Shown piece by piece: positions 1 to 5,196 of a stretch of DNA of 5,860 nt. The position numbers and the translations under genes were made by a program. The notes below the pieces were generated by a model that did not search any database, had not been told where the DNA came from, and saw only the letters and a program-made list of their open reading frames with translations. Each line of letters begins with the position of its first letter. Position 1 is the first letter of the stretch. The stretch covers positions 1 through 5,860 of the forward strand of contig JAAXIE010000204.1 in assembly GCA_012270525.1 (NCBI GenBank), given 5' to 3'. Source of the DNA: Dehalococcoidia bacterium. Lineage in GTDB: Bacteria; Chloroflexota; Dehalococcoidia; UBA3495; JAAXIE01.

Positions 1-404
1 TCCCGGCGCAGGTTGGAAACCGCTCCCAGGACATATCCCTTGTCCTTGAGCCGCTGCAGCACTGGCAGTACGTCCTCGAACAGTTCGAAGTCCTTCTGCA
101 CCAGCATCGCCATCTGCCACACCTGGTCGGCCAGCTTCAGGTTTACGTCCACCCCGGCGGCGTGGAGGATGCGTCGCTCGTACTCGGCGAAGAACTCGGC
201 GCGGGCTTCGGGGCTGCGCAGGGCTAATGGCGCCTCGGCGTTGGCCTCATTAAAATACTCGTCGGCCACGGCGTAGCCTCTGCGGATGTCACTCTTCCTC
301 AGGGTTAGGCCCAACTCGCGACAGGACGCCTGCTGGATCTCATCGAGGGGCGGCCAGAAGCGCATCAAGGTGTTGTAGAGGTCGAAGAATACAGCCTTTT
401 TCAT
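1..404 (-). CDS. HAD-superfamily hydrolase, N-terminal part (C-terminus beyond the window)
   Basis: The reading frame starts at an ATG at 404-402 and stays open for 134 codons to the window edge. The N-terminus begins MKKAVFFDLYNTL, which is HAD motif I: a hydrophobic strand, nucleophile Asp8, then Thr12 in the D-x-x-x-T pattern. Near the edge, LGAVSNL (Ser130 preceded by a hydrophobic strand) fits motif II. The roughly 110 residues between them are mostly helical and fit a C1-type cap domain. Position +2 after the nucleophile is Tyr10 rather than the Asp usual in HAD phosphatases. That recalls the D-x-Y-x-T pattern of 2-haloacid dehalogenases and some unassigned HADs, so the reaction (phosphatase or dehalogenase) cannot be fixed. 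Motifs III and IV (Lys and the acidic pair) lie outside the window. No clear Shine-Dalgarno precedes the ATG, so it may be leaderless. It is divergent from the comF-like gene. Confidence 0.85.
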   Translation of the reverse strand, partial: MKKAVFFDLYNTLMRFWPPLDEIQQASCRELGLTLRKSDIRRGYAVADEYFNEANAEAPLALRSPEARAEFFAEYERRILHAAGVDVNLKLADQVWQMAMLVQKDFELFEDVLPVLQRLKDKGYVLGAVSNLRR

Positions 405-519
405 ATATGACGCCAGATGGGCCTGGTGCCCGCTCCCCGCTCGCACAATCCCATGGAAGGGACCAGATTTCGGGTCAGTTCGTGCATTCTATCACAAGAG
501 CCAACTTCAAGGGTATGTC
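405..519. promoter_or_regulatory. Divergent intergenic region between the HAD and comF-like genes
   Basis: This 115-bp spacer separates two genes starting in opposite directions, so it must supply or border both promoters. I see no convincing -35/-10 pair on either strand, and no strong dyad. The only usable signal is AAGGG at 509-513, 6 nt before the GTG at 520, a plausible ribosome binding site for the comF-like gene. Confidence 0.35.
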
Positions 520-1230
520 GTGCGACTCAACGTGAGACTTAGGCAGTTCCTGAATACAGCACTGGGCGTCATATTCCCTGTCAGTTGTCTGGGCTGTGGT
601 GTTGAAGGGACCTACATTTGCGCCAGTTGCGTGGATGCCCAGCCACGGTTGACGCCCCCCTACTGCTCCTACTGCGCCGAGCCTGATTCCCGCACACCCT
701 GCCGACGGTGTGATGCTGCCCCCCTCGCGTTGGACGGGATCGTGGCACCGTTTCTCTTGGAGGGAGCCGTTCGCGAGGGAGTGTTGCAGTTGAAGTACCA
801 TCAAGTCCGTGGTCTGGCCCCGTTGTTTGCGACCCTGATGGCACCAGCCTGGAGGACAAGAGACGTGACTGCCGACCTGGTCTTGCCGGTGCCACTACAT
901 TCGCGCAAGCTGCGCCAGCGAGGCTACAACCAGTCGGCCCTTCTGGCCAGGTCCTTGGGTGAAAGCCTCGGACTCCCCTTCGACGGTTCGGCACTGGTAC
1001 GGACGCGCGACACCGGGACACAGGTGGGCTTGAGCCGGGACAAGCGGGGGCAGAATGTGCTGGACTCCTTTCGCTGCAGCGGTGCCGTCGACGGAAAGAC
1101 CGTGCTGGTCGTGGACGACGTGGCGACCACTGGCAGCACGCTATCCGCCTGCGCTCAAGCGTTGCGGGATGCTGGTGCAACCTCGGTATGGGGCATCGTC
1201 CTGGCAAGGGAAGCCCGTCCGTCACCATGA
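520..1230 (+). CDS. comF: ComF family protein (double zinc-ribbon plus phosphoribosyltransferase domain)
   Basis: The 236-residue product has the standard ComF layout and length. An N-terminal zinc-binding region has four CxxC pairs (Cys23/26, 34/37, 49/52, 61/64), opened by the typical FPVSCLGCG block. The C-terminal half is a type I phosphoribosyltransferase fold, with LPVPLHSRKLRQRGYNQS followed by GLSRDKRGQN. The PRPP loop is VLVVDDVATTGST at residues 195-207, with the acidic pair Asp199-Asp200. In competent bacteria ComF acts in the cytoplasm with the DNA-uptake machinery to bring single-stranded DNA in. Homologues are also common in bacteria with no known competence, where the role is unclear. 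GTG 520 is preferred because AAGGG lies 6 nt upstream; the in-frame GTG at 532 is possible but lacks a ribosome binding site. No other competence gene is visible nearby. Confidence 0.95.
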   Translation: MRLNVRLRQFLNTALGVIFPVSCLGCGVEGTYICASCVDAQPRLTPPYCSYCAEPDSRTPCRRCDAAPLALDGIVAPFLLEGAVREGVLQLKYHQVRGLAPLFATLMAPAWRTRDVTADLVLPVPLHSRKLRQRGYNQSALLARSLGESLGLPFDGSALVRTRDTGTQVGLSRDKRGQNVLDSFRCSGAVDGKTVLVVDDVATTGSTLSACAQALRDAGATSVWGIVLAREARPSP

Positions 1231-1588
1231 CAACACCTTATTGCCTCCCGCCCCTTTTCCCGCTAGCCTGATTACAGGCAGGGGACCGACCCCGCACGGT
1301 CTGCCATCCCCGCCATTTCTCTGGAGGACGGAACATGCGATGCCCAACCCTGGACGTATCCAGCCCCCTGCGTCTGTTCCTTACCAGTGTGCTGGCAGAT
1401 ACCGCGCGACACACCGCGGCCAGCCTTTCAGCTACGGGCCCGAATCCGGTTCCTCCAGCGAATGCGGCTTACGCGGCGCACCTCAGCTACAAGAAAATGA
1501 GTTCCAGATACGCTGAGTGCCGCAAGTTGGTTGCGTTCCCAGTGGACCCTGGATTCCAGCATTCCGGAGTTGCGGGGTTGCGCCTCGG
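1231..1588. other. 358-bp stretch without a convincing gene
   Basis: This gap lies between the 3' ends of the comF-like gene and the flavoprotein gene, which converge on it. It holds a weak hairpin (1266-1305), a small ORF with a good Shine-Dalgarno (1335-1592), and near its right end GGATTCCAGCATTCC (about 1551-1565). The last is partly self-complementary and resembles dispersed hairpin repeats seen in many genomes. I found no tRNA-like fold, no terminal inverted repeats and no transposase remnant. Translations in all frames lack a recognisable motif. Confidence 0.5.
1266..1305 (+). terminator. Possible hairpin downstream of the comF-like gene
   Basis: Starting 35 nt after the comF-like stop codon, GGCAG (1277-1281) can pair with CTGCC (1301-1305), and ACCG (1285-1288) with CGGT (1297-1300). 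This gives nine base pairs interrupted by a GGG bulge. An alternative short stem, GCCTG (1266-1270) with CAGGC (1275-1279), overlaps it. There is no T-run after the stem, so an intrinsic terminator is only suggested; a Rho-dependent end or simple chance pairing in GC-rich DNA is as likely. Confidence 0.25.
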
Positions 1589-1592
1589 CTAG
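1335..1592 (+). CDS. Small hypothetical ORF with a good ribosome binding site (doubtful)
   Basis: An ATG at 1335 is preceded by GGAGGA at 1323-1328, with about 7 nt spacing, which is close to ideal. The frame is open for 85 codons. The predicted product is rich in Ser, Ala, Pro and Arg, has no signal peptide, membrane segment or motif I recognise, and its last residues overlap the opposite-strand end of the flavoprotein gene by 4 bp. A second ATG at 1340 opens another frame (58 codons, to 1516) equally without recognisable content. The good Shine-Dalgarno is the only positive sign; the composition looks like translated noncoding DNA. Confidence 0.2.
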   Translation: MRCPTLDVSSPLRLFLTSVLADTARHTAASLSATGPNPVPPANAAYAAHLSYKKMSSRYAECRKLVAFPVDPGFQHSGVAGLRLG

Positions 1593-3058
1593 CGCAGGGG
1601 CGTGCCTATGAAGCCTGGGCCGAAGCCAGCCGCGTTGGCGGCCCATGCCCCTGCCACGCGCCCGCTGAAGAGGGCCGGGCCCAGCATGGTCCCTTCCAGG
1701 CCAGCCTTACCGTTGATGTGGCCGCCGGCCATACCGGCCAACTCGCCTGCCCCGAACAGGCCCTGGATCGGCTCGAAATGGGCGTCCAGTACCTGGCAGC
1801 GCAGATCGGTCTTCACACCGCCGAAGCTCTTCCGGGACAGCGGGAAGAACTGGATGGCATAGAAGGGGGCCTGTTCCACCTTCTGACGCCCTGTCAGGGG
1901 CCTGCCGAAATCCGGGTCCCTTTCCAGTCCCTCGTCGATGAACGCGTTGTACCGGGTGATGGTCTCCTCCAGAGCAGCCCCGGGAACGCCTGCTTCCAAG
2001 GCCAAGCCCCGCAGGGTCCCGGCCTCTTTGATGTGCGGGGACTTCTGGAACAGGTCATCGATGCGGTCCCAGTGCTTGATGAGCCCGTCGCGGTAGTAGG
2101 GGTCGGAAATCTCCACGGTCTCCCTGCCTGTCTGGTCGATGACGGCCCAGCAGTAGGCGGGGTTCTGTGCCAAAAGAGCAGGCGTGGCCGATGCGCCCCC
2201 GCTGAGGTTCTCGTTGTGAAAGCGTTGCCCCTGGGCATTGACCCAGACATAGTCGGGCAAGCCCCTGACCACCAGCCCGCGTTCATTGTCAGGGTCGCGG
2301 TAGTCGGGCGTGGCGTAGGCGTACATCCATACGTCGCTCATGTGGGTGAGGGCCCCACCCACATCGGAAACCAGCCTGTGGCCTCGCCCGGTGGCCTCCA
2401 CATGGGAGCCTCCCAGTATCCGGTGCGGGCGCAGGTCGGGGCGATACTGGTAGACCATCTCTACGTTGGACATGAAGCCGCCGGATGCCATCACCACGGC
2501 GCCAGCGGTAAGGTCGCGCTCCTCACCCCTCAGCTTGTCGCGCACCCTGACGCCGGTGACACCCTCCCCGTCGGTCAGCAGTCCGACAGCCTCAGTGTTC
2601 ATGTACCAGGCCTCGATTCCCTTGGAGCGGGCCGCAGCCTGCATCGCCTCGAAGATGGCCTTGCCGTTGCCTGTCGGATGGTGCCATCGCGGGACCGTGT
2701 TGCCCTCTTGGTGGTTGAAGCCATCCCAGACCACGCCCATGGCCGTAAGCCACTCGTACAGGTCATGGGCGGAGTGTTCGATATAGAACCGGGCCCACTG
2801 CTCGTCGGCCGAGCCCTGCCCGAAATGGACCCAGTCGGAGAATGCCAGGTCTGGGCTGTCTTCGATGCCCTTCTCCCGCTGGAAGGCAGTGCCGACCATG
2901 CAGCAGCCACCGCCGGAAATGGCAGTAGCCCCACCCGGCTCGTGATGCGAGTCGACGAGGATCACGCTGGCCCCAGCATCATGGGCGCCTATGGCAGCAG
3001 CTACTCCCGCCCCACCGGCACCCACCACCAACACGTCAGCATCTCGTCCCTTCTCCAT
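1589..3058 (-). CDS. FAD-dependent oxidoreductase, FAD_binding_2 (fumarate reductase/succinate dehydrogenase flavoprotein-like) family
   Basis: The 489-residue protein starts with a Rossmann dinucleotide-binding fold: VLVVGAGGAGVAAA (GxGGAG at residues 13-18), Asp36 at the end of the second strand where a FAD ribose-binding acid is expected, then GGATAISGGG. The C-terminal FAD segment GLFGAGELAG (433-442) and a GRVAG end (466-470) complete the cofactor site. The family includes soluble fumarate reductases, 3-ketosteroid dehydrogenases and tricarballylate dehydrogenase, which oxidise or reduce a C-C bond next to a carbonyl or carboxylate. No signal peptide, heme or FMN domain is present, so it is a single-domain cytoplasmic enzyme. 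Where fumarate reductases have a substrate-binding Arg near the C-terminus, this protein reads HINGKAGLEGTMLG, so fumarate is an unlikely substrate. The ATG is preceded by GGGAGGAG (complement of 3066-3073), 7 nt upstream. It is divergent from the decarboxylase-like gene, and the specific substrate is unknown. Confidence 0.9.
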   Translation of the reverse strand: MEKGRDADVLVVGAGGAGVAAAIGAHDAGASVILVDSHHEPGGATAISGGGCCMVGTAFQREKGIEDSPDLAFSDWVHFGQGSADEQWARFYIEHSAHDLYEWLTAMGVVWDGFNHQEGNTVPRWHHPTGNGKAIFEAMQAAARSKGIEAWYMNTEAVGLLTDGEGVTGVRVRDKLRGEERDLTAGAVVMASGGFMSNVEMVYQYRPDLRPHRILGGSHVEATGRGHRLVSDVGGALTHMSDVWMYAYATPDYRDPDNERGLVVRGLPDYVWVNAQGQRFHNENLSGGASATPALLAQNPAYCWAVIDQTGRETVEISDPYYRDGLIKHWDRIDDLFQKSPHIKEAGTLRGLALEAGVPGAALEETITRYNAFIDEGLERDPDFGRPLTGRQKVEQAPFYAIQFFPLSRKSFGGVKTDLRCQVLDAHFEPIQGLFGAGELAGMAGGHINGKAGLEGTMLGPALFSGRVAGAWAANAAGFGPGFIGTPLR

Positions 3059-3065
3059 TCGCGCT

Positions 3066-3073
3066 CTCCTCCC
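3066..3073 (-). promoter_or_regulatory. Shine-Dalgarno for the flavoprotein gene
   Basis: On the minus strand GGGAGGAG sits 7 nt before the ATG at 3058-3056. This fixes the start immediately before the FAD-binding strand, so no N-terminal extension is needed. Confidence 0.8.
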
Positions 3074-3080
3074 AGTATGA

Positions 3081-3098
3081 GTATGACTTCAGTCGTAC
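3081..3098. promoter_or_regulatory. Near-perfect dyad, candidate operator
   Basis: GTATGACTTCAGTCGTAC reads as GTA-T-GACT, a TC centre, then AGTC-G-TAC. Seven of the eight arm positions pair; only 3084/3095 do not. It is centred about 31 bp upstream of the flavoprotein start codon, a usual place for a repressor site over a promoter. The left arm GTATGA is also directly repeated just before it at 3075-3080. An 18-bp dyad of this type fits a dimeric regulator such as a GntR, TetR or MarR protein, but the family cannot be told from the site. Confidence 0.5.
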
Positions 3099-3140
3099 CA
3101 ACATTGCAGGAACGATGCTATTTGCGAGGCTTCTATCTGT

Positions 3141-3180
3141 CAACGTTGGCTGGCAACGTTGGGCTGGCAACGTTGGCTGT
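3141..3180. repeat. Three tandem 13-14-bp repeats each containing the palindrome CAACGTTG
   Basis: The units are CAACGTTGGCTGG (3141-3153), CAACGTTGGGCTGG (3154-3167) and CAACGTTGGCTGT (3168-3180). They are identical except for one inserted G and the final base. Each starts with the perfect 8-bp palindrome CAACGTTG, with centres 13 and 14 bp apart. A related CAACATTG occurs at 3099-3106, one mismatch away. The array lies between two divergent genes and upstream of the TATAAT box at 3225. It is either an iteron-like set of regulator binding sites or a neutral short tandem duplication. Confidence 0.6.
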
Positions 3181-3224
3181 ACAGGCGTTCCGCGTCCGCC
3201 TGCGCAGCGAGCACCGAAGCGGGC

Positions 3225-3230
3225 TATAAT
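3225..3230 (+). promoter_or_regulatory. -10 box (TATAAT) for the decarboxylase-like gene
   Basis: A perfect TATAAT stands 36 nt before the ATG at 3267, so transcription would start near 3237 with a leader of about 30 nt. There is no TTGACA-like hexamer 16-18 bp upstream (the sequence there is GC-rich), which points to activator dependence if the promoter is real. The CAACGTTG copies would be centred at about -92, -79 and -65. Confidence 0.55.
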
Positions 3231-3251
3231 GCTACACGAGTACGGCCATCG

Positions 3252-3258
3252 AGGAGGG
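3252..3258 (+). promoter_or_regulatory. Shine-Dalgarno that sets the decarboxylase-like start
   Basis: AGGAGGG lies 8 nt before ATG 3267. The frame is open further upstream to an ATG at 3159, but that extension would run through the CAACGTTG repeats and the TATAAT box and encodes 36 residues with no family similarity. The 3267 start is therefore clearly better. Confidence 0.85.
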
Positions 3259-3266
3259 ATCCCGAC

Positions 3267-4220
3267 ATGCCAGGCCCAACGATCACTGTTGCCATGGAAC
3301 ACTACGACCGTCACCTTCCCCTGCTGGAAGGAGCGGTCCAAGGGGACGGGTTTGAGATCGAAGCCGTGCATGTGCGCACCGAAGCAGGCCGCCACGAGCG
3401 GATGCTGCATGAACAACCATGGGACGCAGCGGAGCTATCCCTAGCCTCCTACCTGATGGCCAAGGCGCGGAACGCCGAGCTTACCGCCGTGCCCGTCTTC
3501 CCCCGACGCCTGTTCAGCCAGTCGCAGATGTACGTCAACGTCAACTGTGGCATACAGTCTCCCGCGGACCTGATCGGCAAGCGGGTGGGTCTCCGCAGCT
3601 ACCAGACCACCCTTTCGGTGCTGGCGAAAGGCGACCTCGGACACGAGTACTCCGTTCCGCTGGACCAGGTGGTTTGGGTCACCAGTTCCGATGAACCGGT
3701 GCCCTTCGACGCCCCGCCGGGGGTGCGCATCGAACGCGCCGACCGGAGTATCGAGACGATGCTGGTGGAAGGCGAGGTACAGGCTTATATGACCCCCCGG
3801 ATGCCCCGGGCCTTCGTCAATGGAGCCCCCCAGGTTGCGCGGCTCTTCAGCGATGCCCGGGCCGAGGAGGAAGCCTACTACCGGCGAAACGGCTTCTATC
3901 CCATCATGCACGTTCTCGCCGTCAAGCCGGAGGTAGTGGCGGAAACGCCCGGCGTTGCAGCAGGCCTGATGAAGGCCTTCGAGCAGGCAAAGGACATCTG
4001 CTACGATTACTACAGTGACCCGAACTGGAGCCACATGGCGTGGGCCCCCCATCACCAGGTGCAGGAGATGGGCATCATGGGTCCCGATCCCTGGCCCAAC
4101 GGCGTCGCTCGCAACCGCGCGAACCTGGAACGGTTCATCCAGTATGAACTGGACCAGGGCCTCATCAACCGTCGCTTGGAGGTCGACGAGCTTTTCGTGG
4201 AGTCGACGCTGGATACGTGA
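3267..4220 (+). CDS. 4,5-dihydroxyphthalate decarboxylase-like protein (periplasmic-binding-protein fold, no signal peptide)
   Basis: The 317-residue product matches the family of Pht5, the enzyme that decarboxylates 4,5-dihydroxyphthalate to protocatechuate and has a type II periplasmic-binding-protein fold. Shared features are an early HYDRHLPLLEGAV segment (12-24), an acidic AAELSLASY block (54-62), VPVFPRRLF (75-83), then YVNVNCGIQSPADLIGKRVG (89-108) and SYQTT (111-115). The length is normal and there is no signal peptide or lipobox, so the protein is cytoplasmic and more likely an enzyme than a transport subunit. Database entries of this family are often labelled ABC transporter substrate-binding protein. 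As I recall, canonical members read FRHS before the strand ending YVN; here it is FSQSQ, so the substrate may differ. It is divergent from the flavoprotein gene and probably functionally linked to it. Confidence 0.8.
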   Translation: MPGPTITVAMEHYDRHLPLLEGAVQGDGFEIEAVHVRTEAGRHERMLHEQPWDAAELSLASYLMAKARNAELTAVPVFPRRLFSQSQMYVNVNCGIQSPADLIGKRVGLRSYQTTLSVLAKGDLGHEYSVPLDQVVWVTSSDEPVPFDAPPGVRIERADRSIETMLVEGEVQAYMTPRMPRAFVNGAPQVARLFSDARAEEEAYYRRNGFYPIMHVLAVKPEVVAETPGVAAGLMKAFEQAKDICYDYYSDPNWSHMAWAPHHQVQEMGIMGPDPWPNGVARNRANLERFIQYELDQGLINRRLEVDELFVESTLDT

Positions 4221-4236
4221 ACGATGTGGAACGGCG

Positions 4237-5181
4237 TCAACAGCGGACGGATTCTACGGGCAGGCCTATTTCCCCACGGTCCAGTTCATAGAACTCGCAG
4301 TAGCGACACGTCGACGTGTCCCATCGTAACGGGAACCCGTCCTTCTCCAAGGGAGCGTTCAGGGATGCATCGGTGAGATAGGTCTGCATCTCCAGGACGC
4401 TCTAGCCGATGGCCTCGATGCAATGGCGGAGATCGTGTTCTTCGAAGGAGTAGTCCTCGGCATAGCCTTCCGCCAGGTATTCCACTCTCGTCCTGATCTG
4501 GAACAGGGGTACTCCGTACGTCCGGTGTACGTACAGGGCGTAGACCAAGAGTTGTTCGCGTCCTCCGTGCTGGCTGTAACCCGATTTCCAGTCGACCACG
4601 ACCCAAGACCCGTCCACGGTGGTGTAGACCAGATCTGGCACGGCGTAAACTGAGATCCCGTTCACATCGAAGGTGCGAAACTTCTTGTCATCGTTGACGA
4701 CTATTTCGAGAGCGGACACCGCCTGCTGAAATCCGCTAGACCTCAGCAGGTTTCTGAGACACTCCCTTATCTGCTCGCGTCTGCTCGCAATCGGACCTAG
4801 GTTGTAGTAGAACTCCCGCAACATCTTCCTCGTTCCAGGAGAACATTCCCACTCAGCCAGGTCCCAAGACTGCCTCCATGCAGTTTCAAGTTGGAGGAAC
4901 ATGACACGGTACAACTCGTCTTCGGTGGGCACTATGCCGCTATGCCGGGCCCGTCGTATACCGACCGAGGCTGCTTTGTGGACGGCATCGCCTATTTCCA
5001 GTGGAAGACTGGTGAGTTTCTTGAGGCGATATGCGAGGCGGGCATTTTCGGGGGCGTCGTCTTCCCAGCCATTGTGCGAGGCGTAGTAGTGGTAGTAGTA
5101 CTTGCGCGGGCACTCCCGTAGCTTCTCCCGTCGGCTGTACGACCAGGAGAACTCTGGGTATTCAGTACGCTCGCGAGGCAT
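4237..5181 (-). pseudogene. RecB/Cas4-like PD-(D/E)XK nuclease, interrupted by an in-frame TAG
   Basis: The ATG at 5181-5179 opens a frame of 259 codons to a TAG (4404-4402). The same frame then runs on for 54 sense codons to a TGA at 4239-4237. The first part has all nuclease-core signs: SYSRREKLRECPRKYYY near the N-terminus (14-30), His68 in GDAVHKA, Asp183 in VPDLVY, Asp197 and Lys199 in VVDWKSG, and a QxxxY motif (Gln210, Tyr214). Such proteins cut or resect DNA with divalent metal. The tail after the TAG carries CRYC (Cys292, Cys295), where Cas4/AddB-type nucleases place cysteines of an iron-sulfur or zinc site together with an N-terminal Cys (here Cys24). The expected last Cys at 301 is Asp. 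The tail ends 16 nt from the convergent gene, a typical spacing. It may be a nonsense mutant, a sequencing error, readthrough, or a functional 259-residue product. The gene follows the PIG-L gene by 15 nt, likely as one operon, with no clear ribosome binding site. Confidence 0.75.
4402..4404 (-). other. In-frame amber codon within the nuclease gene
   Basis: The minus strand reads ATC GGC TAG AGC GTC, giving I-G-stop-S-V at codon 260. The catalytic core is complete before it and the cysteine-containing tail follows it. A single base change would turn it into a sense codon, for instance CAG (Gln) or TGG (Trp). Confidence 0.85.
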
Positions 5182-5196
5182 AGCGTGGTCTGCAGG

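Noticed and set aside
515..535. Six-codon ORF (ATG 515) overlapping the comF-like start as a possible translational leader
   Set aside because: It is too short to tell from chance, and the AAGGG is too close to its ATG to serve as its ribosome binding site.
581..1228. 215-codon minus-strand open frame
   Set aside because: It is the antisense shadow of the comF-like gene, rich in Arg and Pro.
3141..3180. CRISPR-like array
   Set aside because: The units are directly adjacent 13-14-mers with no spacers, and no cas gene is adjacent. The Cas4-like nuclease about 1 kb away has no other Cas partner.
1517..3229. 570-codon open frame on the plus strand, longer than the flavoprotein gene it covers
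   Set aside because: It is antisense to the flavoprotein gene, which has clear FAD motifs and a Shine-Dalgarno. Its translation has no recognisable family features and comes from GC-rich codon bias.
3159..3266. Upstream ATG extending the decarboxylase-like gene by 36 codons
   Set aside because: The extension would cover the CAACGTTG array and the TATAAT box and has no family similarity. ATG 3267 has an excellent Shine-Dalgarno.
3441..4055. 204-codon minus-strand open frame
   Set aside because: It is the antisense shadow of the decarboxylase-like gene, without recognisable motifs.
4286..4606. 106-codon minus-strand frame crossing the TAG region, as a sign that the nuclease continues by frameshift
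   Set aside because: Its translation is Arg-rich without motifs. The nuclease tail continues in the original frame, so the interruption is a nonsense codon and not a frameshift.
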